Source: Bog-473 sp963838835
GTDB taxonomy: Bacteria; Actinomycetota; Acidimicrobiia; Acidimicrobiales; RAAP-2
Direction of reading: 5' to 3'
DNA length: 64,000 bases
Assembly: GCA_963838835.1 (NCBI GenBank)
Contig: CAWITA010000014.1
Coordinates: 124,001-188,000, forward strand
The notes under the pieces are model-generated. The model had not been told where the DNA came from, ran no database searches, and saw nothing but the letters and a program-made list of their open reading frames with translations. Within the stretch, counting starts at the first letter, position 1; the number at the start of each line of letters is the position of its first letter. Of the stretch, positions 7,985 to 15,559 are shown piece by piece. The translations under genes and the position numbers were made by a program.

Positions 7985-9226
7985 CTATCGCTCGATCAGA
8001 CGCACCGGCATTGAAGTTGATCCTCGGAGCAACAAGCCGCCGGTTGGCACCGGTGATGCTGTGAGTTCCACGCTGGCCACTCGCTGGCTGAGTATCTCCA
8101 GTGCGATGCGGGCTTCGAGACGGGCGAGGGGCGCCCCGAGGCAGAGATGGATGCCGCTGCCGAAGCCGAGATGGTCGGTTGGGTTGCGCTGAACGTCGAA
8201 CCGGTCAGGATCCGGGAAATGGCGCTCGTCCCGGTTTGCCGCCCCCATGTAGGCAAGCACGATTGCGTCTGCGGGGATCGTGGTCCCGTCGACCTGAATC
8301 GGAGCACTCGTCCCCCTCGGGATTGACTGCACCGGAGCGTCGTAGCGGAGCACCTCCTCCACCGTTCCCGGGATGAGCGTCGGGTCCTCGAACAGACAAC
8401 CGAGGACGGTGGGATCGGAGGCGAACACTTTGAGAGCGTTCGACAGCAGGTTGGTCGTCGTCTCGTTTCCCGCAACCAAGAGCAGAACGCAGAACCAGAC
8501 CAGTTCCTCGGCGGTGAGCGGCTCCTCGTCGTCCTCCGCCTTGTGAGTGAGCACGCTAATGAGGTCGTCGCCGGGATCCGAGCGGCGTCGAGCGACGGTC
8601 TCGTCAAAGAACCCGAGCATCTCAGTGAGGCTGGCCAGGCGGTCGTCGCCGACCTCGGGTCCACCAACGAAGATTCCAATCAGAGCATCCGACCAGCGCT
8701 TGAAGTCGTTGCGCATGGAGGCCGGGATCCCCAGGAGTTCTCCGATCACCAACACAGGGAAGGGCCAGGTGAAGTCCTTCACCCAGTCGGCACCACCGCT
8801 GGCATTCATGGCAAGAAGTTCGCCGAAGCGCTCTTCGCACAGGGGCCGGATCCAGTCCTCGTGCAAGCCGATCTCTCGGGGGGTGAACGGACGACTGAGC
8901 AGGCGTCGCAACCGCACGTGGTCGGGTGGATCGGTGGCGATGAGGACCCGGAGGTCCTCCATGCCCTCCAACCCCTCGTCAGAACCCGAGCGCTGCCAGA
9001 CCCCGCCGAAGGCCATTCGCATCCCCAGCTTCGACGAGAAGGTCGTTGGGTCACGGAGGACCTCGGTGCAATGGTCATAGCGGGTCACCACCCACAGATC
9101 TGGTTCATCGAGGTGGTGGACCGGCGCTTCGTCCCGAAGCCACCGATAGAGAGGATAAGGATCGACCTGCTCGTAGAGAGTGAAGGGATCGAAAGCGACC
9201 ACAGCATCCATGGCGGTCCTTGTCAT
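7985..9226 (-). CDS. Cytochrome P450
   Basis: A 413-residue soluble bacterial P450. Diagnostic motifs are the I-helix oxygen-activation segment LLLVAGNETTTN near residues 250-262, the K-helix ExxR in EEVLRYDAP, the RDERHFPDPDRFD meander and the heme loop HLGFGSGIHLCLGAPLARLE with the heme-ligating Cys362. Length and motifs are complete, so the gene is probably functional. It needs an external ferredoxin and reductase, neither of which is adjacent. Substrate unknown. Start ATG 9210 or 9226; residue 6 is also Met. It is followed by repeat copy B. Confidence 0.95.
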   Translation of the reverse strand: MTRTAMDAVVAFDPFTLYEQVDPYPLYRWLRDEAPVHHLDEPDLWVVTRYDHCTEVLRDPTTFSSKLGMRMAFGGVWQRSGSDEGLEGMEDLRVLIATDPPDHVRLRRLLSRPFTPREIGLHEDWIRPLCEERFGELLAMNASGGADWVKDFTWPFPVLVIGELLGIPASMRNDFKRWSDALIGIFVGGPEVGDDRLASLTEMLGFFDETVARRRSDPGDDLISVLTHKAEDDEEPLTAEELVWFCVLLLVAGNETTTNLLSNALKVFASDPTVLGCLFEDPTLIPGTVEEVLRYDAPVQSIPRGTSAPIQVDGTTIPADAIVLAYMGAANRDERHFPDPDRFDVQRNPTDHLGFGSGIHLCLGAPLARLEARIALEILSQRVASVELTASPVPTGGLLLRGSTSMPVRLIER

Positions 9227-9590
9227 CGTGACGGTTCGACCGATTCAAGCACGAATGGGAGACCGATCACCTCAGCTTCTCTCAAGCTCCGGTCTACAGC
9301 TTGCCCACCAATCGCAAAAGTGCGTTTGCGCTCGGTCTGCCCGATGACGGTCGAATCGTATGACGGAGTGATATCGGGCGGCGAGCGGCGCTACCACGTT
9401 GTCCGATGCGAGCCGGGACCGGGCGGAGCGAACCCGACGAGGCAAGACGCACCGAGCCCGGCGGCGGCGTGATGTATCCACAGGTTCCGGTTATGACTCC
9501 TGAATAATGAGGCATGGCAGTGATACCTACACCAGTGCAATGAAGCCTGTGAATGATGAGCACGCCGCCCACTGTTCCGAGTGCTGAACG
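9227..9590. other. Intergenic region without recognised gene
   Basis: This 364-bp divergent gap separates the P450 (minus) from an alpha/beta hydrolase (plus). It must hold the promoters of both genes, but I see no clear operator, RNA gene or repeat in it. Confidence 0.4.
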
Positions 9591-10238
9591 ATGAGTAAGG
9601 TTCTCGTCTTCGTGGGAGGCTTCGCTGCTCCCGGTAATGAATGGCCGCTCACCCCGATTCGGCGCAGCGCTCGTGAACAGGGCTGGCGGACCAAGTATTT
9701 CGACGAGCGGTTGGCTTTCGGGCCACTCGCTACCTCAGCGGAGCGCCTCGTCAAGCTGATCGACGAACTGGATCAGACCCACGACACCATCGTGGTGATC
9801 GGACATTCGATGGGAGGTCTGGTCGCAGAGCACGCCGCAGCGCTCGGAGCACCGATCGATGGACTCGTAACTATTGGCACACCGCACCAGGGCCACAGTC
9901 TTTCACGCTTCGGCCCATTACCGGTCATGAGGGAGATGGGGACGAACAGCGCCTATCTAAGGGGTGTGGCAGCTATCTCTGGCGAGCGCCCCCCAATCCT
10001 GGTGATCACAGCGGCGAAAGACAGGTTTGTACCGAAGAGTGCCACTCGACCGAACAGGCCGCACACTCTCCTAGAGGTGCCGAACGTCGGGCATCTGCGC
10101 GTGATCTTCGATCAGAGCACAGCCGATACCATCATGCAGTGGGCCGATGCTCTCACGGACGAGATAGCTGAAAGGCACCAAGATCTCGATCGGGCCACTC
10201 GATCCGAACGTGGACCCAACTCCCCTGCAACGTCGTAA
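9591..10238 (+). CDS. Alpha/beta hydrolase (lipase/esterase-like)
   Basis: A 215-residue compact alpha/beta hydrolase. The nucleophile elbow is GHSMGG with Ser73 after IVVI. The catalytic Asp is probably Asp144 (TAAKDRFVP) and the His is His168 (NVGHLRV). GTPHQGH after the elbow resembles PGAP1-like or lipase-type members. No signal peptide or membrane segment is visible, so it is cytosolic. Starts at ATG 9591. The substrate is unknown. Confidence 0.85.
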   Translation: MSKVLVFVGGFAAPGNEWPLTPIRRSAREQGWRTKYFDERLAFGPLATSAERLVKLIDELDQTHDTIVVIGHSMGGLVAEHAAALGAPIDGLVTIGTPHQGHSLSRFGPLPVMREMGTNSAYLRGVAAISGERPPILVITAAKDRFVPKSATRPNRPHTLLEVPNVGHLRVIFDQSTADTIMQWADALTDEIAERHQDLDRATRSERGPNSPATS

Positions 10239-10381
10239 CCTCCCGGTGGCTCACCCAGTGCTGCGGCCCAACGGTCGCTGCTCGCCGGGCTCCTGAAGCC
10301 GACTCCTTTGGTCACTGGCAACGCCCCCGGCGGCGGCCCCTTCGCCTGGTTTGGGTGTAGCCGTGATCGGCGTACGGGGAC

Positions 10382-10407
10382 GGGTCAAATACGACGGTAT
10401 TTGACCC
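10382..10407. promoter_or_regulatory. Perfect 11-bp inverted repeat
   Basis: GGGTCAAATAC-GACG-GTATTTGACCC forms a perfect 11-bp stem with a 4-base loop, followed by CCC rather than a T-run. It lies between the hydrolase and the tRNA-Leu remnant. It could be an operator for a dimeric regulator or a terminator-like hairpin. The rest of 10239-10685 shows nothing else I can identify. Confidence 0.55.
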
Positions 10408-10685
10408 CCCCATCGTTAACGCATCGAATCCACGTGGGGCCCAGCCAGGCGCCGTTCATTACTGAGTGCTCCGTCAGAGGGATAACCCACTTGACTCCAG
10501 TAATCAGCCGGGTGCCGTAGTCAGACGAGGGCCGGTGGGGGAGGGAGGCAATGTTCTGGTTCGAGAACGCCCGTTGAATGAGCGTTGAACAGCGACATGG
10601 GAAACGGTGTCGGCCCGTGTCGCATGGTGACGTCCTGAGCAGGGGTTACGTGAAATCCACGCCCCTCACCAGGGGCCAAATCCGA

Positions 10686-10740
10686 CTTAGGGGCTGGTGC
10701 CCGCAAGGGCGTGGGGGTTCAAGTCCCCCCTCCGACACCA
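10686..10740 (+). pseudogene. tRNA-Leu 3' half (integration-site remnant)
   Basis: The sequence has a long variable arm GGTGCCCGCAAGGGCG, the T arm GGGGGTTCAAGTCCCCC and the acceptor end CTCCGACACCA with encoded CCA, as in actinobacterial tRNA-Leu. The matching 5' acceptor strand (GTCGGAG) and D arm are not found in the preceding 100 bp, so this is only the 3' half, or a gene damaged on its 5' side. It borders the serine-recombinase element, and its T-arm/acceptor part is the att core repeated at 15528. Confidence 0.7.
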
Positions 10741-12155
10741 CCAATAGACGACTCCTTTAGCCCTACCTCCTCCAGTGTGACGTTGAGCGCCGGAGCACCG
10801 GAGATCGTCACTTCGAGATGGTCAGGAAAGATGCTCACGCCACTGACTAACTCTTCGATCAGAACCCGGCGCTCGTCGTCCGTGGCCTCGGCCCAGACCT
10901 CAGACATATCAAGACTCCTGAGGGATTCCACGACATCATCAAAGCGAAGCGCTAGATCGTCACGTACGGCCCGCTGAGAGGCATCCTTGGCGGCTTCCGT
11001 CCGGACAGCCTCTATCTGATCAGCCATCCGACGCTCCTCCTCAGCGAAGGCTTCAGCGCTGATCTTGTCCTGGTAGTACAGATCGAGAAGCTTTCTCCGG
11101 TTCGCTGACAAGAGCGCAAGCGTCTTCGCCGGGGTTCGCCGGGAGTGCCGGCGGGCATCGTGGCCGAGCCTCGTCCGGCCCTTCCCGGCGAGTTCCCGTC
11201 GGATGGCCGATTGCAGCCTCTCGTCCTGCGACAGGAGAGAGATTCCCAGAACAGCCGCCCGGATGAGGCCAACGTTGGTCCGACGAGGCTGATGGCATCC
11301 TGCGCCCCTATGGCGACAGCGATACATCGTCCGACCATCTCCGTTGACCTCGACTGCCATACGCCGTCCACACAGGCCGCAGAACACCCTTCCCGATAGC
11401 AGATCCCGACCTCGTGGACGCCCGGGGACAAAACCCAGATGCGCTGCAGCGAATTCCTCTGGAGTCACAAGAGCCTCATGCACGCCGGGAAACCACTCTC
11501 CCCTTAGCTGGACCTCGCCGAGGTAGACCCGGGATTTCAGAATCGATCCGACAGTCGAATACTTGATTCCCGTCGCGTCTTCAATCTCCCTCTGGCTCCG
11601 ACCTACAGCCCGAAGCCGGAAGATCTCCCGTACCCGGTACGCATCGTCATTCGGGACAAGAGTGCCACCAACAAGGTCGTAGCCAGTCTTAGGGCGATTG
11701 ATCCACTTGCCCTCTCGAACGGCCTGATGCATCCCCATGCGCACGTTCTCAGAGAGCTGCTCCCGGTAAAACTGAGCGAATGACCCAAGGATGTTGTAAA
11801 ACATCCGACCCGTCGCCGTGGACAGATCCAACTTCTCCGTGAAGGAATGCAGGGCGACATTGGACCGACCAAGCTCATCAGCGAGCAAAATGAGATCGCC
11901 CAGGTTCCTTGACAATCGATCCAGCCGCCACACGAGAACATGGGCCACGTGCCCCGCCTCGACCATGGCACGGACCTGCTGCAATCCTGGGCGCTCCATG
12001 TTCCTTCCAGAGAGCCCCGGATCCTCGACGACAGTGACGACCCCTAACCCGTGCAACTCGGCATAGGACCGAAGCCGGTCCGCCTGTGCTTCAATCGAGT
12101 GACCTTCTTCTGCCTGCTCTTCGGTCGAGACTCGGCAGTACGCCACGGTCAGCAA
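10719..12155 (-). CDS. Large serine recombinase (integrase)
   Basis: A 478-residue site-specific recombinase. The N-terminal resolvase domain has the catalytic serine in YCRVSTEEQ (Ser10) and the arginine-rich VWRLDRLSRNLGDL helix. The recombinase domain follows (GYDLVGGTLVPNDDAYRV, then IKYSTVGSILKSRVYLGEV), then a zinc ribbon (FCGLCGRRM...YRCRHRGAGC) and a coiled-coil C-terminus. This is the architecture of phage and ICE integrases that excise and integrate elements at att sites. TTG 12155 is preceded by GGGGGAGG at good spacing. The last codons (SSIGGVGGGT) are encoded by the att/tRNA sequence itself, so integration state can change the protein end. Confidence 0.93.
   Translation of the reverse strand: MLTVAYCRVSTEEQAEEGHSIEAQADRLRSYAELHGLGVVTVVEDPGLSGRNMERPGLQQVRAMVEAGHVAHVLVWRLDRLSRNLGDLILLADELGRSNVALHSFTEKLDLSTATGRMFYNILGSFAQFYREQLSENVRMGMHQAVREGKWINRPKTGYDLVGGTLVPNDDAYRVREIFRLRAVGRSQREIEDATGIKYSTVGSILKSRVYLGEVQLRGEWFPGVHEALVTPEEFAAAHLGFVPGRPRGRDLLSGRVFCGLCGRRMAVEVNGDGRTMYRCRHRGAGCHQPRRTNVGLIRAAVLGISLLSQDERLQSAIRRELAGKGRTRLGHDARRHSRRTPAKTLALLSANRRKLLDLYYQDKISAEAFAEEERRMADQIEAVRTEAAKDASQRAVRDDLALRFDDVVESLRSLDMSEVWAEATDDERRVLIEELVSGVSIFPDHLEVTISGAPALNVTLEEVGLKESSIGGVGGGT
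10721..10738 (+). repeat. att repeat, left copy (tRNA-Leu 3' end)
   Basis: AAGTCCCCCCTCCGACAC covers the T-loop end, T stem and acceptor of the tRNA-Leu remnant. The identical 18 bases recur at 15528-15545. The recombinase gene terminates inside this copy. Confidence 0.72.
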
Positions 12156-12251
12156 TTTGTCCTCCCCCGGTTGGATCGAGTTGGAGCCCTAGGAGACGCA
12201 ACGTCACACGGATCAGAACATCTGCCACCCTGTCGTAGTCGGCATTCTCAT

Positions 12252-13226
12252 TCACGACAAGCCCAATGCTCGACGTCTGGCATGGACACGCTTCGTGAAG
12301 CTCAAACCCCTGGCACTACAGGACCCCTCGATCACATCAACCAGGCGCTCACAAGCCTCTTCTGCCGTGTCGATCCCGAAGAACGCTGCATACGACACCA
12401 CGTAGCCAATAAGAAACGGCACGAGCTTTCCCGATTTCCCTCGCCGATAGCCGTCATAGACACGCTGTAATCCCAACCCAGAATCAGCCAGCGTCGCCCG
12501 CCGTATCCGGTCCCATTCGGGCGCCACTGGCCACCGTGACCGTGTGCTGTCAGCGGTAGGGACACGGAGGCTCAGCCATTTCTCGGTTGCGTAGCTCCAC
12601 AGTGCCCCAGAAGCTTCGATCGCCTCCTCGGGTGATCGAATGTCGAACTCTGCGAGCCCCTGACGTCCGAACTCGAACTCCAGCCGCAGCACCGGCTTCT
12701 CGGGGTCAAATTTCTCTCCCCAGCGGTCCTCTAAGTAGGCAGCCCCCGTCTTTCGCATCTCCCGGGTCTTGTCATAGATACGCGCATAGATGGTCTTGTT
12801 TTTTCGATTGCCGAACGCAAATCCTGTAAGGAGATCGTCGAACTCGTACAAGACAAGATCATCTGATCGACATACGAAGTGGGAGCGATGTTCTCCTTTC
12901 AGGTCCCATCCCTGCCAGTCTGCGTGCAGATCAATGCGACTGACGGTGAATTGAATCGCATTGCACTCAGCCTCCAGCAGCTCCCTGAACCAGTCCACGA
13001 CGTTCATCGCCCCTACGCCGTGGATGAACTGTGCACGAGGTTGGATCCGAAGGGCCGGAATCTTCAGAGAGGGGGAGATTCCGACAACCCCGTGTCGGTG
13101 AACGAGTTTGTAGCGATGGATTCCAAAAGCGCTGGCCTGCACACGGAACTCTGTATCTCCGACTGGGATAGGGACTTCAAGATCCCTTTCCTCCGCCTCC
13201 TCTCTCGCCCGCTCCAGCCGATCCAA
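12252..13226 (-). CDS. Rep-type replication initiation protein
   Basis: At least 324 residues. The core FTVSRIDLHADWQGWDL, GFAFGNRKNKTIYARIYDKT and VLRLEFEFGRQGLAEFDI matches the Rep_trans-like initiator fold, with a divalent-metal pattern and a possible nicking Tyr in YARIYDK. Such proteins start rolling-circle-type replication of plasmids or excised elements. The frame is open upstream to 13349 and encodes CDACRAGLRDRCPYLSGRC, a plausible zinc-binding segment, but no normal start codon exists there. TTG 13226 is therefore only the first usable start, and the true N-terminus is uncertain. Direct repeats TCCGGGATT (13335 and 13371) lie just upstream. A relic of a related gene is at 19510-19810. 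Confidence 0.72.
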   Translation of the reverse strand: MDRLERAREEAEERDLEVPIPVGDTEFRVQASAFGIHRYKLVHRHGVVGISPSLKIPALRIQPRAQFIHGVGAMNVVDWFRELLEAECNAIQFTVSRIDLHADWQGWDLKGEHRSHFVCRSDDLVLYEFDDLLTGFAFGNRKNKTIYARIYDKTREMRKTGAAYLEDRWGEKFDPEKPVLRLEFEFGRQGLAEFDIRSPEEAIEASGALWSYATEKWLSLRVPTADSTRSRWPVAPEWDRIRRATLADSGLGLQRVYDGYRRGKSGKLVPFLIGYVVSYAAFFGIDTAEEACERLVDVIEGSCSARGLSFTKRVHARRRALGLS

Positions 13227-13334
13227 AAACTCGGCAGGGACACGGCACCGGCCCGACAGGTAAGGGCATCTATCCCGGAGGCCAGCTCGACAAGCATCAC
13301 AACCCCTTCCATCCGAGACCCTCGTAGTCCCGAT

Positions 13335-13379
13335 TCCGGGATTGTAGAACTACATCAGTGGAGTTTCAAATCCGGGATT
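13335..13379. repeat. Direct repeat pair TCCGGGATT upstream of rep
   Basis: TCCGGGATT occurs at 13335-13343 and again at 13371-13379, with a GTAGAACTAC palindrome between them. The pair sits between the Rep gene and the small upstream gene, where an operator or a minimal iteron would be expected. Two short copies are weak evidence for either. Confidence 0.4.
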
Positions 13380-13722
13380 ATGAGAACTTCGCTCGAATTG
13401 CGTCTTGATACTGAGCCAGGTTCGTGGTCACGCCGGCGATCTTGCACTCATCAGGGTGCTCTCCCATGATCATGCGGAAAGCCCGGATCCTGCGGTAGAT
13501 GCTGGAGCGGCTCATGCCCTCGCTGAGTAGCCCCTCGAATCCACCCTCGAGGTGCCACATGAGCCAGAAGCCGTAGAGCTCCGGTGTCAGTCGGACAGCG
13601 GCGTAGCGGATCTTGGGCTTCTTCAGCGGGGGAGCGGTCTTTAGGTACGCATCGAGCCTTGCCTTGGCTCGTCCCTTCCCCTCGGGCGAGCGCATCCGAT
13701 CCGAACGAAAATCCGGCTCCAT
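13378..13722 (-). CDS. Small putative DNA-binding protein of the element
   Basis: A 114-residue basic protein that I do not recognise by family. The N-terminus is highly charged (MRSPEGKGRAKARLDAYLK), and the middle reads GMSRSSIYRRIRAFRMIMGE, which fits a helix-turn-helix with the SxSxxYRRI pattern of MerR/winged-helix recognition helices. Its place just upstream of rep, on the same strand, suggests a copy-control or excision regulator. ATG 13722 is the start. The function is inferred only. Confidence 0.6.
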   Translation of the reverse strand: MEPDFRSDRMRSPEGKGRAKARLDAYLKTAPPLKKPKIRYAAVRLTPELYGFWLMWHLEGGFEGLLSEGMSRSSIYRRIRAFRMIMGEHPDECKIAGVTTNLAQYQDAIRAKFS

Positions 13723-13798
13723 TTACCCTCCAGTCTCAAATACGACACTACAGGGAAGCTGTCTCACGACGGCGGACGGTGGCGGGCGAGCGGGCAGC

Positions 13799-13904
13799 CA
13801 TGAGCCCGGGCTCCGCCCAGCCTCATGGACCCATTCTGCCCTTGGGGCGGTCCCGGCTCGTCAAGGATCCCTCACGAGCGGCCTCCGGCCGTCCTTGACG
13901 AGCC
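13799..13904. promoter_or_regulatory. Nested inverted repeats, candidate origin (dso/oriT) of the element
   Basis: Two structures lie in the non-coding gap of the element. The first has CATGAG/CTCATG arms (13799-13804, 13822-13827) enclosing a perfect GAGCCCGGGCTC palindrome. The second has perfect 13-bp arms, GGCTCGTCAAGGA (13855-13867) and its complement (13892-13904), with an inner CGGCC-TCC-GGCCG hairpin. Extended cruciforms beside a Rep gene are where a double-strand origin or nick site is expected. No nick-site consensus can be read with confidence. Confidence 0.5.
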
Positions 13905-13947
13905 TGGCGGGTGTCGCCGACCCCACCCGTCCGCCTACCAAACGGTT

Positions 13948-14712
13948 TCATGAGGATCTAGCTACGAGATGCTCCCGTAGTCCCATGCAGTTTGCGGGTG
14001 CTGTATTACAGGGAGCGCACCCGCCGGCGCCAGGGTGCCCCAATGCGGCACGAGTGGGGCAGTCGGGACGGCACTCCCAACCTCTCTCAACTGGCGCCGT
14101 CGGGAGCACCTTGCCCGAGGTTGAAGACGAAGGATTAGACGTCGAGGGCGGCGCGCACCCAGTCGTGCCGGCTGCCCGGATCGAGGCCAGCAAGGAACTG
14201 TGCCGCGAGCCATCCCAACTTTCATTTGCACGGTCGGCCAACCCTGCTGCGACCGCCTGACGCATCTTCTGGTCATCGCAACAGACCAGCACCAGGGCGG
14301 CGTTCGGACCAACATGAGCCAGGAGGGCGTGGGCGGCGTGCTCATCCGCTCCGACGCCCGACTCACGCTGGCGGACCTCGTGCGACACACCCTTGGCGCC
14401 TTGCAGCGTCGAGAAAAGGCCCGTGAACCCAATCATCACAGCGAGGGGGATGCGGATCAGGGTGTAGACAACCCCGCTGGCCGATAGCACCCGAGATTGA
14501 GTGAGCGTCAGCGAACCGTCCTTGTTGCCGCTGACCACTAGAGCCTTGGCGTGGCCCTTGCGGGCCTCCTTGCGGAACCCCCGTCTGAGCGACGCCAGCG
14601 CACGTTCGGCGGCATGACGGCTCTCGAAGCTGGCGAGGATGACTGACGACTCGGACTCTGGCCCCGCTTGATCAGTCCCAGCAGGCGGCTCGGGTTCATC
14701 CATGCTCCCCAT
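13948..14712 (-). CDS. DUF1269-like protein with one membrane hairpin, altered C-terminus
   Basis: 254 residues. Residues 20-165 look like an actinobacterial DUF1269-type protein: SVILASFESRHAAERALASL (ferredoxin-like fold), an LTLTQSRVLSASGVV strand, a hydrophobic segment VVYTLIRIPLAVMIGFTGLF, then LLAHVGPNAALVLVCCDD. After about residue 182 the sequence turns Ser/Pro/Cys-rich (PPSTSNPSSSTSGKV) without family character, so a frameshift or a foreign 3' end is likely. Start ATG 14703 or 14712. It is divergent from the K+ channel gene, and both are cargo of the element. Cellular role unknown. Confidence 0.6.
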   Translation of the reverse strand: MGSMDEPEPPAGTDQAGPESESSVILASFESRHAAERALASLRRGFRKEARKGHAKALVVSGNKDGSLTLTQSRVLSASGVVYTLIRIPLAVMIGFTGLFSTLQGAKGVSHEVRQRESGVGADEHAAHALLAHVGPNAALVLVCCDDQKMRQAVAAGLADRANESWDGSRHSSLLASIRAAGTTGCAPPSTSNPSSSTSGKVLPTAPVERGWECRPDCPTRAALGHPGAGGCAPCNTAPANCMGLREHLVARSS

Positions 14713-14913
14713 GATGACGCACCAAGACCGTTCGATCCAACGAGCACTTGTGACTCAGAACTGCCTGGTTGGGGCTCCCAGCCTCCTCCTTTGGGCGGCA
14801 TGTGGGGACGGCCGCAAACCCCTTCTTATTCAGGCCGAGATGACCTACCGTCGCTCTCGGCGAGTGTCAAGGCTTGCACGCAGGGCACCTGCACATAACG
14901 GGAGGTACGACCC

Positions 14914-15477
14914 ATGACCGATCTGCTTGCCCACACGTCCGCTCGACAGCGACGAAGGTTCGTATTCGTTGCTGTCGTGCGCACCGTTCTCACCGTCGCC
15001 CTGGTGGTGCTCATCTACTACGTGGTTCCACTCGATCACGGCACGGGAACAGCCACGGTATTGGAGTTGACGCTGGCGGTGCTGGGGCTCTTCGTGATCG
15101 TGGCCCTGCAGGTCCGTCAGATCATTCGCTCCGACCATCCGAATGCCCGTGCGGTCGAGGCCCTCGCCTTCTCTGTCCCGCTCTACGTCGTCGTCTTCGC
15201 AGTGGCGTACTTCACCATGGCTCATGCGGTGCCGACGGCGTTCGATGGCGCCATGACCCGAACTGATTCCCTGTACTTTTCCACGACCGTCTTCACCACA
15301 GTCGGGTTCGGTGACATCACAGCGAAGAGCCAATCCGCTCGCGTGCTCGTCACACTTCAGATGTGGCTGGATCTGGTGATCCTGGGCCTCGTTGCCCGCG
15401 TCGTCGTGAATGCCGTCAAACTCAGTCAGCAGCGGCAGGGCCAACGAGCCACGACCGGTCCAGGGGGTGCCCCCTAA
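14914..15477 (+). CDS. Two-pore-type potassium channel family protein
   Basis: 187 residues with membrane segments near 18-38, 50-68 and 86-104, a pore helix and the selectivity filter TTVGFGD (128-134), then a last membrane helix at 142-168. The filter is the K+-selective signature. There is no RCK/NAD domain, so gating is not through the usual cytosolic ligand ring. GGGAGG lies 9 bases before ATG 14914. It is the last gene before the right att copy and is probably cargo. A paralogue of matching architecture, with the filter at the same residue number, is at 45590-46132. Confidence 0.88.
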   Translation: MTDLLAHTSARQRRRFVFVAVVRTVLTVALVVLIYYVVPLDHGTGTATVLELTLAVLGLFVIVALQVRQIIRSDHPNARAVEALAFSVPLYVVVFAVAYFTMAHAVPTAFDGAMTRTDSLYFSTTVFTTVGFGDITAKSQSARVLVTLQMWLDLVILGLVARVVVNAVKLSQQRQGQRATTGPGGAP

Positions 15478-15527
15478 AGCCGGTTAGGAGCGTGGCCACG
15501 GTGCCAACCTCCAGTCGGAGTTTGGGT

Positions 15528-15545
15528 AAGTCCCCCCTCCGACAC
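15528..15545 (+). repeat. att repeat, right copy
   Basis: An identical 18-base copy of AAGTCCCCCCTCCGACAC. Just upstream, GTCGGAG (15514-15520) is complementary to CTCCGAC inside the repeat, so the missing 5' acceptor strand of the tRNA may survive here. Confidence 0.7.
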
Positions 15546-15559
15546 TAACCCTGGCCCAC

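Larger units (their letters stand above)
10721..15545. mobile_element. Integrated element with serine recombinase, Rep and K+ channel
   Basis: A 4.8-kb segment bounded by identical 18-bp copies of AAGTCCCCCCTCCGACAC (10721-10738 and 15528-15545); the left copy is the tRNA-Leu 3' end. Contents in order: large serine recombinase, Rep-type initiator, small DNA-binding candidate, a hairpin-rich gap, a DUF1269-like membrane protein and a K+ channel. The plan is that of a small actinobacterial integrative plasmid-like element. No transfer (FtsK-type) gene is present, so spread would need help. Boundaries are inferred from the repeat; excision has not been shown. Confidence 0.72.

Noticed and set aside
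8543..9472. A 309-codon plus-strand frame
   Set aside because: Antisense to the cytochrome P450, which carries all heme and oxygen-activation motifs.
10600..10740. A complete tRNA-Leu gene
   Set aside because: The variable arm, T arm and CCA end are present, but no 5' acceptor strand or D arm fits in the preceding 100 bp.
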